Positions 25,700 to 34,869 of a DNA stretch of 50,482 nt are shown here, one piece after another. The stretch is from a virus: positions 1-50,482 of the IMG/VR virus record IMGVR_UViG_3300037427_002689. One strand, 5' to 3'. Position 1 is the first letter of the stretch; the number at the start of each line of letters is the position of its first letter. The translations under genes were made by a program, and so were the position numbers. The notes under the pieces are model-generated. The model saw only the letters and a program-made list of their open reading frames with translations, did not search any database and was not told the DNA's origin.

Positions 25700-27039
25700 T
25701 GAAAAAAGTTATGTTAATATGTGCACCTGTTTCATCACGAAGTGGATATGGTGACCACGCTAGAGATTTAGTTCGTTCCTTTTTAAATTTAGATAAGTTC
25801 GATATAAAAATAATGGATGTAAATTGGGGTCAAACACCAAAAAACGCACTAAATGTTGAATTGGACAAGAATATTATTGATTGTATTCTACCTGAACCTA
25901 AGATGGATAAACAACCTGATGTATATGTGGATATCAGAATACCAAATGAATTTCAGACTTATGGTAAATTTAACATTGGTATAACAGCTGGTATAGAAAC
26001 AACAGCAGTGTCAAGTGTTTGGGTAGAAGGTTGTAACAAAATGGATTTAGTTATAGTTCCTTCAAAACATTCAAAGGATGGATTTGTATCTGCTCTATAT
26101 GAAAAAATGCAAAATATGCCTGATGGTAAACAACAAAAAATTGGTGAATTAAGATTAACTAAACCTATTGAAGTTCTCTTTGAGGGTGTTGATTTGGATG
26201 TTTATAAACCATTAGATAAATCATCTTTGAATTTAGTAGATGATATTAAAGAAGACTTTTGTTTCTTACATGTTGGGTTATGGGGTAAAGGTGGTTATGG
26301 TGAAGATAGAAAAGATATATCAAAATTAGTTAAAGTATTTTATGAATCATTTGCTAATAAAAAAGAACAACCAGCTTTAATTTTAAAAACAAATGGTGCT
26401 GGATTTTCAATATTAGATAGAGAAACATGTTTAAATAAAATAAATAAAATTAAATCAAAATTTCCAAAGGATTGGAATCTACCAAATGTTTACCTTTTAC
26501 ATGGTTCATTATCTACAGAGGAAATGAATAAATTATATAATCATCCAAAGGTAAAATCATTTGTATCATTGACGCATGGTGAGGGGTATGGAAGACCATT
26601 ATTAGAAGCAACTATGGTTGGATTACCTGTAATCGCGAGTTCTTGGAGTGGTCATATGGATTTCCTATCACAAACAGATTCTATGTTAATTGGTGGTGAA
26701 TTAGTTCAAGTTCCTAAATCACAACATTGGGAAAATATTATAATACCCGAATCACAATGGTTTAATGTAAATGAAACACAAGCTTATAAAGCTATGAATT
26801 ATTGTTTTGAAAATTATGATGAAGTTAAGAAAAAAGCACTAAATCTAATGAAAATAAATAGAGATAAATTTACATTAGATAAAATGACAGACGAACTTGA
26901 TAAAATTATTACACCAATGATTGATAAAGTTCCCCAACAAGTTGGATTACAATTACCGAAATTAAAAAAAGTAGGTAGTTCAAAACCACCAAAAATTAAA
27001 TTACCAAAATTAAAAAAAACAAGTGAGGCTACAGTATGA
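25699..27039 (+). CDS. Glycosyltransferase, GT-B fold, with LPKLKK tail
   Basis: I chose ATG 25699 in a TAATG overlap (446 residues). Landmarks are ICAPVSSRSGYGDHARDLV, LHVGLWGKGGYGEDRKD, LTHGEGYGRPLLEATMVGLPVIAS (donor-binding E-x7-E) and a helical end. The last ~30 residues are an unusual basic tail with two copies of the motif LPKLKK. The same motif ends the next protein. The tail is not part of the usual GT-B fold and may be a docking or localisation signal. Confidence 0.82.
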   Translation: MKKVMLICAPVSSRSGYGDHARDLVRSFLNLDKFDIKIMDVNWGQTPKNALNVELDKNIIDCILPEPKMDKQPDVYVDIRIPNEFQTYGKFNIGITAGIETTAVSSVWVEGCNKMDLVIVPSKHSKDGFVSALYEKMQNMPDGKQQKIGELRLTKPIEVLFEGVDLDVYKPLDKSSLNLVDDIKEDFCFLHVGLWGKGGYGEDRKDISKLVKVFYESFANKKEQPALILKTNGAGFSILDRETCLNKINKIKSKFPKDWNLPNVYLLHGSLSTEEMNKLYNHPKVKSFVSLTHGEGYGRPLLEATMVGLPVIASSWSGHMDFLSQTDSMLIGGELVQVPKSQHWENIIIPESQWFNVNETQAYKAMNYCFENYDEVKKKALNLMKINRDKFTLDKMTDELDKIITPMIDKVPQQVGLQLPKLKKVGSSKPPKIKLPKLKKTSEATV

Positions 27040-27524
27040 AAGACTTAATAAGTAATTGTTTCTTATGTGAAGAAAAAGCATTACATGTAGCGGGAACGGA
27101 AAAAGCTCAGGTAATGCAGTGTATCAATTGTGGTTACACAACTACAAGTAAATTTACAGGTACGAAAGAAACCAATGAAGAGTTTCAAAAACTTGGTGAA
27201 GATATGAAGAATTGGGCTATTGAGAAAAATGATAAGATTTGGATTCCAAGTATCATCACATTACCAATCGGTATGTTGTATCCTGTAAATATTAAGAAAG
27301 AATTAAAGTGGGCTTTCGCGCCAATGGTTGAAATACCTGAAGAGGATAGAAAAAAATATCCAAATCCAAGTGTTCCAGGGAAGTTTTATGATAAAAAAAT
27401 AGATACAGATAACGCCGTTGTTTATGATTTGTTTCTTGAAGGTATGACAATGATTAATGAAATGTTAAAAGAAAAATCTAAACCTAAAAAAGTTAAATTA
27501 CCAAAATTAAAAAAGACTAAATAA
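27036..27524 (+). CDS. Cys-pair protein with LPKLKK tail, unknown function
   Basis: The 162-residue protein has an N-terminal zinc-ribbon-like part (CFLC ... CINCG), a central domain with WIPSIITLPIGMLYPVNIKKE, and the C-terminal KVKLPKLKKTK shared with the preceding glycosyltransferase. It overlaps that gene by 4 bases. Similar hypothetical proteins occur in large marine phages. Function unknown. Confidence 0.6.
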   Translation: MKDLISNCFLCEEKALHVAGTEKAQVMQCINCGYTTTSKFTGTKETNEEFQKLGEDMKNWAIEKNDKIWIPSIITLPIGMLYPVNIKKELKWAFAPMVEIPEEDRKKYPNPSVPGKFYDKKIDTDNAVVYDLFLEGMTMINEMLKEKSKPKKVKLPKLKKTK

Positions 27525-27988
27525 TGGCGAATAGAAAACAACCATATACTTGGAATAGAGTAAAACCAGGTGACATTATTTCATTTAAATATAAATCAAA
27601 ATCCACTGGTAAATCTCGTGTTAATTCCATACTAGTATTAAATCCAAGAATACTAGTGACTTTAAAAGATGGGACAACGACTAAACATTTAATTGGTATA
27701 AAACTTGAAGAATCAAATAAAATATCATTAAGATTAAATCAAAGACAAGTTACTTTATTAGAAAAGATTGGTGATTTTAAAAAAATTGATGACAAAAATA
27801 ATTTGTATAAACTTGAAATCAAAAGAAGATTTGTTCTCAATGATATAAAAGGTGTTAAACAAGAAGCATATGATAAGATTTCTAAAAGTCTTGGTATTCA
27901 AGGACAATACAGAACTTATGATTATATGATAGCTAAAAAAGGTGCAGTATATTTAGAACCAATAAGGGTATTCACGGATGAAGATTAG
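27524..27988 (+). CDS. Hypothetical phage protein
   Basis: The 154-residue protein starts in a TAATG overlap. It opens YTWNRVKPGDIISFKY, a beta-strand pattern like an SH3-type barrel, and is basic throughout. No catalytic motif is seen. It sits between glycosyltransferase genes and overlaps the next by 11 bases. Confidence 0.6.
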   Translation: MANRKQPYTWNRVKPGDIISFKYKSKSTGKSRVNSILVLNPRILVTLKDGTTTKHLIGIKLEESNKISLRLNQRQVTLLEKIGDFKKIDDKNNLYKLEIKRRFVLNDIKGVKQEAYDKISKSLGIQGQYRTYDYMIAKKGAVYLEPIRVFTDED

Positions 27989-28598
27989 TTATAGCATATT
28001 AACTCACAATGAAGACACATCACTACAAAAATTACTTGAGTTCTTAGTCAAACATAAAGACGAAGAAGACGAAATAGTAATTCTTGATGATTTTTCAGAC
28101 AATAAAAAGACAATAGAGATATTAGATGTAATGACATCCATGCACGAAATGACTTTTGAACAAAGACATTTGTTAAAAGATTACGCTGGACAAAAAAATT
28201 ACTTGACTCGTATGTGCAAAAATGACTATATTGTTAATATAGATGCTGATGAGATTCCACATAAATCATTGATGAAGAATCTCAAACCTGTATTAGAGGC
28301 AAATCCAACAATAGATTTGTATTGGGTGCCAAGAGTAAATACGGTTGATGGTATCACACAAGAACATATTAATAAATGGGGTTGGAATGTGAATGAAAAA
28401 GGTTGGGTAAACTTTCCAGATTATCAAGGTAGGATTTGGAGAAATCGTCCAAACATATTATGGAAGAATAAAGTACACGAAGTTTTGACAGGTTATCAAG
28501 AACATACTTATTTACCAGCAGAAGAACAATTTTCATTCTATCATCCAAAAGATATAGGTAGACAAGAAAAACAAAATAAATTTTATGAGGGAATATAA
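27978..28598 (+). CDS. Glycosyltransferase family 2-like (GT-A)
   Basis: The 206-residue protein has ISYSILTHNEDTSLQ, EIVILDDFSDN and the metal-binding VNIDADEIPH (DxD). An aromatic acceptor region follows (YWVPRVNTVDG, RIWRNRPNILWKNKVHE). This is a compact family 2 enzyme adding one sugar to a growing glycan. Confidence 0.82.
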   Translation: MKISYSILTHNEDTSLQKLLEFLVKHKDEEDEIVILDDFSDNKKTIEILDVMTSMHEMTFEQRHLLKDYAGQKNYLTRMCKNDYIVNIDADEIPHKSLMKNLKPVLEANPTIDLYWVPRVNTVDGITQEHINKWGWNVNEKGWVNFPDYQGRIWRNRPNILWKNKVHEVLTGYQEHTYLPAEEQFSFYHPKDIGRQEKQNKFYEGI

Positions 28599-29240
28599 AT
28601 GAAAGATTTAATTATTTTAGCTGCTCATTTAGATGATTTTGAGTTAGGATGTGTTGGTTATATTATTAGACATCATAAAGAGTATAATGATATTAGATTA
28701 TATGTTGCTACTAACAATGATTATAAAGAACCAATTACAATAGAAAATGTAGAACAACTATCAAATTATATTGGAAAAGACATAAAGTATTTAAATTTAA
28801 ACTATGATTCAACAAAATTGAAAACTCAATTTGATGATTTAAAAGATGATTTTTATAAGTTGATAGATTTTGATTCAAGTTTTGATTTACTTACTCACGA
28901 TGAAGAAGATTTACATACAGACCATACCTCTTGTTCTGATATAGCTAGAGGTTTGTTTAAATATTGTGAAAGTTATATAACATTACATTCACCAAGTTGT
29001 TTGAAATTTTCACCAAATTATTTTATACCATTATCAGAAGAAGATTTTAAAGTAAAAGCTGAATTGATTCAAAAATATGATATTCAAAAAGATCATTCTT
29101 ATAGTAAAATAGGATACTATTTATCAGATGAGTACTTAAACATTGGCAAGGCTTATGTTATGGAAAATTATGTTAGATTATATTTACAGAAACATAAATA
29201 TTTCGACATTTATAATTTAAAAAAATGGAGTTCTTCGTAG
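28599..29240 (+). CDS. PIG-L/LmbE-type N-deacetylase
   Basis: The 213-residue protein begins with LIILAAHLDDFELGCVG, the AHxDDxxLG zinc motif. HTDHTSCSDIARG carries the third zinc ligand region (HxDH). These enzymes remove acetyl groups from N-acetylated sugars. In this island it probably exposes an amine on a sugar for further decoration. Confidence 0.82.
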   Translation: MKDLIILAAHLDDFELGCVGYIIRHHKEYNDIRLYVATNNDYKEPITIENVEQLSNYIGKDIKYLNLNYDSTKLKTQFDDLKDDFYKLIDFDSSFDLLTHDEEDLHTDHTSCSDIARGLFKYCESYITLHSPSCLKFSPNYFIPLSEEDFKVKAELIQKYDIQKDHSYSKIGYYLSDEYLNIGKAYVMENYVRLYLQKHKYFDIYNLKKWSSS

Positions 29241-30112
29241 TGAGTAAAATTAAAATAGTTTTACATTCAACACCAAATGAACTTGACCAAGTAACATGGA
29301 TTGTAGACCAATTAAAAAGGTCTTCTTTGTATGTTAATCCAAATAACTTTGTTTTAGATTTTACATTAAATGTATCAGATGAAGATGTCGATTGGGATAA
29401 TTCAATATTATCAAAACAATATTGTATTGATAAATTTAATTTATTGTTTGAAAAAAGTCCATTTATAAATGAAAACAAAGTTTCAGAAGAACCAACTGGT
29501 TGTAATACAGTTAGAAGAAATGCTTTAAGAGCAGACGATGATGTTACTCACATAATTGGGTTAGATCCTGATTTGTTATTTCCAGAAAGTATTTTATTTT
29601 ATTTAGAAAATGCTATATCCAACATAAAAGAAAAGTATTATATAGTCACACCTCAAATATTTCAGTTGTGGGATGAATCTTGGGACATAATATCTCATAA
29701 TAAATATAAAAATACCCCAAGAAGTGAAAAATTGTGGTTATCAGACCCATATATGTTATTTCAATATGAAGTTTCAGATGTTGGATTAGAAAAATTACCA
29801 TATTTTAAATTCGATGGTGGTTGGATGACTTTATATAGCAAAAATTTATTAAAGTTGATTGATATACCTGACAGTTTAGGTCATTATGGTTTGGATGATA
29901 CATTTGTTTGTCAATGTTCTAATACATTGTTAAACAATAATTACGATATTAATCAGTATTCGTTAGAGAATTTAATAGTGATGGAAGATAGAGTTTATCG
30001 TTCAAATTCAATGAATCCATTTATAAAGATGAAAGATAAAAAAAGTGATAAACGAGATATGTCACATCAATATTTTAATGAAGAATTACAGAAATTTAAT
30101 AGTAGGATTTAA
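29240..30112 (+). CDS. Putative GT-A glycosyltransferase
   Basis: I prefer the GTG at 29240 (290 residues), which overlaps the upstream stop and has GGAG nine bases upstream; an ATG at 29225 lacks a ribosome site. The protein has RRNALRADDDVTHIIGLDPDLLFP, with a DPD metal-binding motif, then a FDGGWMTLYSK acceptor-side segment and a GLDDTFVCQ block. These fit a GT-A enzyme of no close family I know. Confidence 0.6.
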   Translation: MSKIKIVLHSTPNELDQVTWIVDQLKRSSLYVNPNNFVLDFTLNVSDEDVDWDNSILSKQYCIDKFNLLFEKSPFINENKVSEEPTGCNTVRRNALRADDDVTHIIGLDPDLLFPESILFYLENAISNIKEKYYIVTPQIFQLWDESWDIISHNKYKNTPRSEKLWLSDPYMLFQYEVSDVGLEKLPYFKFDGGWMTLYSKNLLKLIDIPDSLGHYGLDDTFVCQCSNTLLNNNYDINQYSLENLIVMEDRVYRSNSMNPFIKMKDKKSDKRDMSHQYFNEELQKFNSRI

Positions 30113-30145
30113 TCAACAACTTATTCATAAATTGGAGGAATAAAC

Positions 30146-30358
30146 ATGGGAGTCATACAAAAAATATTATCTAAGGCTGAGTTTAAAGATAATAAATCAG
30201 AGTATTTAGAAATAGAACAAAATGATGGTAATATCATTCATTTACAGAATGGTGTTTATCGTATAGAGATGAGACCAGAAGAATTTAGTGAATTTGCAAC
30301 TCATGTAATCAATGGTGCAAATAAACTAATCGAAATGAAAAACATAAAGATAGATTAA
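30146..30358 (+). CDS. Small protein paired with glycan genes, paralogue A
   Basis: The 70-residue protein follows GGAGGA. Its C-terminal half (IIHLQNGVYRIEMRPEEFSEF) aligns by eye with IHIHYKNLRFDLTIRDFIEL in the protein at 30999, so the two are paralogues flanking a nucleotidyltransferase-like gene. Function unknown. Confidence 0.6.
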   Translation: MGVIQKILSKAEFKDNKSEYLEIEQNDGNIIHLQNGVYRIEMRPEEFSEFATHVINGANKLIEMKNIKID

Positions 30359-30359
30359 T

Positions 30360-30989
30360 ATGAATAGAGAAAAACTTATAAACTCTACTTTTAAATCTAT
30401 TGAAAAAATTACCAATGGTAATTTTACGACTTTAAGAAACTTTGATTTTATACCTGAACAATCGTCAATTGAAAATGATATAGATGTTTTAGTACCAAAC
30501 AAATATATTTCTGATTTAGTAGAAAATTGTAAAGACAATTATTTTATATATCAAGACCAAAATCCTTGTTTGTATGGTGCAGAACCTCATATTCATTTTA
30601 AAAATGAAGAGTTGGATGTACACTTTGATATTGTTACTGGATTGTATTATAGAAGTTCAAATGATTCTAATTTATTCATAAAAGTTAATGATGAGTTAGA
30701 AAAGTCTATGTTAGAACATAAAACATTAGTTGACGGTGTATGGTTAAGTCAACCATCATCAGAAGATGAATTAGTTCATTTAGCTTGTCATTGTATTTTT
30801 GATAAAAAGAAAGTTACTAAAAGATATGAAGATAGAATGAATTATTTATTTAAAGATTGTCAAGAAGAAAAATTAAACAAATTATTAGAAATTGCTTTTT
30901 ATAAAACATCAAATACTATTTTTGAAAGTTTAAGTATTGGAAATAGTTCTAAAATTTATGAAAATTATATTTCATTCACAGATTACTAG
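30360..30989 (+). CDS. Nucleotidyltransferase-fold-like protein
   Basis: The 209-residue protein has IENDIDVLVPNKYIS, an Asp-x-Asp pattern on a strand as in nucleotidyltransferases, followed by LDVHFDIVTGLYYR with a third acidic strand. The C-terminal half is helical (EDELVHLACHCIFDKKKV). It may transfer a nucleotidyl or phospho group to a sugar. Assignment is by fold pattern only. Confidence 0.5.
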   Translation: MNREKLINSTFKSIEKITNGNFTTLRNFDFIPEQSSIENDIDVLVPNKYISDLVENCKDNYFIYQDQNPCLYGAEPHIHFKNEELDVHFDIVTGLYYRSSNDSNLFIKVNDELEKSMLEHKTLVDGVWLSQPSSEDELVHLACHCIFDKKKVTKRYEDRMNYLFKDCQEEKLNKLLEIAFYKTSNTIFESLSIGNSSKIYENYISFTDY

Positions 30990-30998
30990 GAGATAAAA

Positions 30999-31217
30999 AT
31001 GGAACATCATAATGTAAACGCTGGGGTTGTCGTTCTTTCATCGGCCCTTTTACAAAACACAAGAGAAAATCAGAGATTAGATATTGAAGATAATATTGGA
31101 GAAGGTATTCACATTCATTACAAAAATTTAAGATTTGATTTAACAATAAGAGATTTTATAGAGTTAGCAAAATCTATTGATATAGCTGTAAACGAATTAT
31201 ATGGTGGTAATCAATAA
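30999..31217 (+). CDS. Small protein paired with glycan genes, paralogue B
   Basis: The 72-residue protein (ATG after AGGAGA) resembles the 70-residue protein at 30146 over its second half, with IHIHYKNLRFDLTIRDFIELAK. Such small proteins occur beside sugar-transfer genes. No function assigned. Confidence 0.6.
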   Translation: MEHHNVNAGVVVLSSALLQNTRENQRLDIEDNIGEGIHIHYKNLRFDLTIRDFIELAKSIDIAVNELYGGNQ

Positions 31218-31219
31218 CT

Positions 31220-32767
31220 ATGACAGAGAAAATTTACATAAAAGGAAAAGGTTATGTAGAGCTGACATATGAAAAAGAGGATGTAAGGTCTACTCATATT
31301 GATAAACCACAAAGAGACTATGAAGTTTGGAGTGATTGTTTTATAGATGGAAAAGAAACTGACTCTATGTTTTTTGTTATAAAAAATTATGAACCGTGGA
31401 TTGACAATAAAGTGTTATCTAATCCGAAACCGGTGATGGATTACACTCAAGATGATAATAAAATTATTGAAACATATAAAATAAGTAAAGAGATGATTGT
31501 TACAAAGTTTTATGATTGGTATCCATCAGTTATAAAATCAGCAAATAATTTTTATTCCAAAAATACTTTTTTAGACAGAGGTAAAAAACATTTAGACTTT
31601 TTTAGTAGTAAAATTAATTCAGATAGATTTTATAGGTCTGTAATTGATGAGTATAAAAAATTAAATAAAGAGTTAGGATTGTATTCTGATGACATAGCTC
31701 CAAATAATTTTATTGTTAATGATGATTACACCGATTTTAGAATAATAGATGTGGTGTCATTTAAAGAGGGGGAGTTTAAGATAGATTTCCCATACACTCA
31801 GATAATACATGGAGATGGTTCTAATGATATTGGTTTTGTAAATCCTAAAGAAATAGAAAGTTCTTGGGTTTATGATAAATATGATGAATCTACAATGACA
31901 TTTTGTATATCAACTTATAATAATTTTGACTATTTAAAATTAGCAGTTAAGTCTGTTAGGGAGCATAGTTATTTTAAAAATGCTCCATTTATTATTCATG
32001 CTGAAAATTGTGATGATGGAACTAATGAGTGGTTGGAAGAGAATAAAGATAAATATAATTTAGAAATCTATATAGAACCAGACAATGAAGTCGCTCGTGG
32101 TATTGGTGGTGGTATGGATTTTGTTGCTAGTAAAGTTAAAACGGAGTTTATAAATTTTATACATTCAGATTTTTATGTTTCAAAGAATTGGGATATTGAG
32201 TTATTGAAAGTATTTGATAAATATCCAAGTGAACCTATGATGGTTTTTAGTCATAGAGTCCAACCTAATATATTTAATGAAAAACCTGGAAGACCAGGAA
32301 CACATATTGTTCCATGTGAAGAGTTTGGTGAATACCACCATAACTTTGATGAGGTGTGGTTTTTAGATTGGTGTGATGAGTTCAGTAGTATCAATGATTT
32401 CGAAGTTAGAAAAGGTGAGGGTGTAAGTGGGTTGATACGAAAAAGTGATTGGGATTATATAGGTGGTAATGATCCATTATTTGCACCAGCTTCTTGGGAA
32501 GATATGGACTTATTTATTAGAATGCAGTTAGAACATTATAAAATAGTATTAACACCTAAATCAGTTGTTTATCATTTTGGGGCTAGGGGTAGTCACTTTC
32601 CTACTGATGACTTTACTGTTAAATCTGATAGACAAGTTATAGCTGAAACCACAAATGCAAAAAAATGGTGGAATAAATGGGGTGTGATGCCTGTGTTTGA
32701 TGATGTGGAGTTTATAAAAGTTACAGATGATTATATAAAAAAATATAAGGAATTAAAAAATGGATAA
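31220..32767 (+). CDS. Two-domain protein: kinase-like N-domain fused to GT2 glycosyltransferase
   Basis: The C-terminal ~290 residues are family 2-like: TMTFCISTYNNFDYLKLAVKS, an FINFIHSDFYVSKNW metal region (HSD), and a WEDMDLFIRMQ acceptor block. The N-terminal ~220 residues differ. SDDIAPNNFIV (156-166) followed by RIIDVVSF (174-181) resembles the catalytic loop and metal-binding Asp of small-molecule/sugar kinases (HxDxxxxN then D). If right, the protein phosphorylates and glycosylates in one chain. The kinase reading is tentative. Confidence 0.65.
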   Translation: MTEKIYIKGKGYVELTYEKEDVRSTHIDKPQRDYEVWSDCFIDGKETDSMFFVIKNYEPWIDNKVLSNPKPVMDYTQDDNKIIETYKISKEMIVTKFYDWYPSVIKSANNFYSKNTFLDRGKKHLDFFSSKINSDRFYRSVIDEYKKLNKELGLYSDDIAPNNFIVNDDYTDFRIIDVVSFKEGEFKIDFPYTQIIHGDGSNDIGFVNPKEIESSWVYDKYDESTMTFCISTYNNFDYLKLAVKSVREHSYFKNAPFIIHAENCDDGTNEWLEENKDKYNLEIYIEPDNEVARGIGGGMDFVASKVKTEFINFIHSDFYVSKNWDIELLKVFDKYPSEPMMVFSHRVQPNIFNEKPGRPGTHIVPCEEFGEYHHNFDEVWFLDWCDEFSSINDFEVRKGEGVSGLIRKSDWDYIGGNDPLFAPASWEDMDLFIRMQLEHYKIVLTPKSVVYHFGARGSHFPTDDFTVKSDRQVIAETTNAKKWWNKWGVMPVFDDVEFIKVTDDYIKKYKELKNG

Positions 32768-33989
32768 AATAACATTTTGTATACCAAGTAAAAACAATCG
32801 TAGGTATCTTGAAGCTTGTATACCTTCAATAAGAAAAAATGCTTATAGAAAAGACCACGACATAATTGTATTCGTTGATGCTGACAATGATGGGACGGTT
32901 GAATGGTTGGAGTCAGTTAAAGAAAAGTATAATTTAAAATACATTATAAATGACACAGATGAATTGTATGGTATTGGAAAAGCATATGATAAATGTGTAG
33001 AAGAATCCAATACAGATATTTTTATGATATTCCACGCTGATATGATGTTGGGTAAAGATGCTGATTTGGAAGCATTTAAATACCTTGATAAAAAGAAAGT
33101 AGTGTGTGCTACAAGAATAGAACCACCACTACATCCAGAGAATGGTGAGAAGATTATTAAAGACTTTGGTATGTGGCCTGAAAAAGATGTAGAAGAGGGT
33201 TGGTTGGAAGATGACTTTGATAAGTATGTAGAAGAATCTAAAGTTGAGTTCAAAGACAAAACTACTAATGGTTGTTTCGCGCCGTGGATGATGTACAAGG
33301 ATGACTTCATTTCAATAGGTGGACATGACCCAAGATTCGCATCGGCTCGTGAAGATTCGGATGTGTTTAATAGATTGTCACTTGGTGGGTTTGAATTAAT
33401 ACAATCATGGCAGAGTTTTGTATATCATTTAACTGCTCGTGGTGGTCAGTTTCAACATGGAAAAGTTACTAAAGATGAGAGTCAAAAATCAGAAGAGTGG
33501 CAAAAACTGATGAACAATTCCACAAGAGAGTTTTTCAGAAAATGGGGAACAACTGTTTTACATAACAATTTGTTAAAACCAATTGTACCACCAAAATATG
33601 ATATTGGTTTTGTCATTGAAAATTGTAATGACCAATTGTTAGAATTATTAGAACCATGGTGTGCAGGTATTTATGTTGATACATATATAGAAGATTATGT
33701 TGAAAAAGAACAACAAAATACAACTGATGATTTAAGTAAAAAAGTTAATGATATTGGAGATGTCATTCATACTACAGGATATCTTCACGATGTAGAAGTT
33801 TGGTTTGATGGAACTAAATTTACCAATCAGAGTTTTCAAATCATTCAACAATTATCACAGATATTAGCTAATGATAACCTTGAAGTTGGTGAATTTGAAT
33901 TAGATATATTTAAAGTTACCATAGATAGAATTAAAACATATGAAGAGGAATTAATAGTAAATGAAAATACTATGTTTAACACCAATTAA
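32760..33989 (+). CDS. Glycosyltransferase family 2-like
   Basis: The 409-residue protein has ITFCIPSKNNRRYLEAC, DIIVFVDADNDG, MIFHADMMLG (DxD-type HAD) and SAREDSDVFNRL. It is related by eye to the C-terminal domain of the protein before it (same order: HxD, then GGHDPRFAS and ED-DVF). An extra C-terminal ~130 residues has no recognisable motif. It overlaps both neighbours. Confidence 0.8.
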   Translation: MDKITFCIPSKNNRRYLEACIPSIRKNAYRKDHDIIVFVDADNDGTVEWLESVKEKYNLKYIINDTDELYGIGKAYDKCVEESNTDIFMIFHADMMLGKDADLEAFKYLDKKKVVCATRIEPPLHPENGEKIIKDFGMWPEKDVEEGWLEDDFDKYVEESKVEFKDKTTNGCFAPWMMYKDDFISIGGHDPRFASAREDSDVFNRLSLGGFELIQSWQSFVYHLTARGGQFQHGKVTKDESQKSEEWQKLMNNSTREFFRKWGTTVLHNNLLKPIVPPKYDIGFVIENCNDQLLELLEPWCAGIYVDTYIEDYVEKEQQNTTDDLSKKVNDIGDVIHTTGYLHDVEVWFDGTKFTNQSFQIIQQLSQILANDNLEVGEFELDIFKVTIDRIKTYEEELIVNENTMFNTN

Positions 33990-34869
33990 GCATTTAGACG
34001 GAATATACGAGTATCTTGAATCATTTGGTGAGGTAGATTATATGCCTGAATTAAAAACTATTGATTTTGATTTAAGTAATTATGATTTGTTATTCTGTAA
34101 TCCAAATAAACAAAATTATAAATTAGATGAATTTACATTAAATAATTTTAATGGAACTATATTAACGGCTAGTACTGGTTTGAATCATATTGATATTGAT
34201 TATTGTGATAAAAAAGGTATTAAGGTAATGTCTCACAAAGAAGATATGGAGTTGTTGAATGAATTACCATCAACATCAGAATTAGCATTTGGATTGATGT
34301 CTTCAATGTTAAGAAATATACCAAGTAGTTTTGACGATGTTAAGAAAGGTAATTGGGATTATGATTCTCATATGGGTCATCAGTTACAAGGAAAATCTGT
34401 TGGTATTATAGGTTATGGTAGATTAGGTAAAATGATGACGAAATATTGTTGGGCATTTGGAATGAGAATAAGAGCTTATGATCCATATGAAGGATATAAA
34501 GATTTAGATTCACTTATAGAAGAATCAGATGTTATTTCATTACATGTTCATGCAAATGATGAAACGAGACATATGATTAATAAAAAAACGCTTGGAAAAA
34601 TGAAAAATAATTCGTATATTGTTAATACATCTCGTGGTGAGATTGTAAATGAACACGATATTGTAGAAGCTTTAAGAAGTGGAAAACTTAAAGGATATGC
34701 TACAGATGTGATTGAAGATGAGTATGGGAATAGAGAAAATAGTCCAATACTTAATGGAATTAAAGAAGGATTAAATATAATAGTAACACCGCATGTGGGT
34801 GGAATGACTTGGGAAGGACAACAGAAAGCTTATATGTGGTCAATCAGTAAATTAAAGGAATTGAAATGA
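33961..34869 (+). CDS. D-isomer 2-hydroxyacid dehydrogenase
   Basis: The 302-residue protein has the NAD motif GKSVGIIGYGRLGKMM, the catalytic region VNTSRGEIVNE (Arg) and TPHVGGMTW (His), and SLHVHANDETRHM. This is the SerA/PdxB family, which oxidises or reduces D-2-hydroxyacids. In a glycan island it may make an acidic sugar or acyl precursor. It overlaps the upstream gene by 29 bases. Confidence 0.85.
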   Translation: MKILCLTPIKHLDGIYEYLESFGEVDYMPELKTIDFDLSNYDLLFCNPNKQNYKLDEFTLNNFNGTILTASTGLNHIDIDYCDKKGIKVMSHKEDMELLNELPSTSELAFGLMSSMLRNIPSSFDDVKKGNWDYDSHMGHQLQGKSVGIIGYGRLGKMMTKYCWAFGMRIRAYDPYEGYKDLDSLIEESDVISLHVHANDETRHMINKKTLGKMKNNSYIVNTSRGEIVNEHDIVEALRSGKLKGYATDVIEDEYGNRENSPILNGIKEGLNIIVTPHVGGMTWEGQQKAYMWSISKLKELK

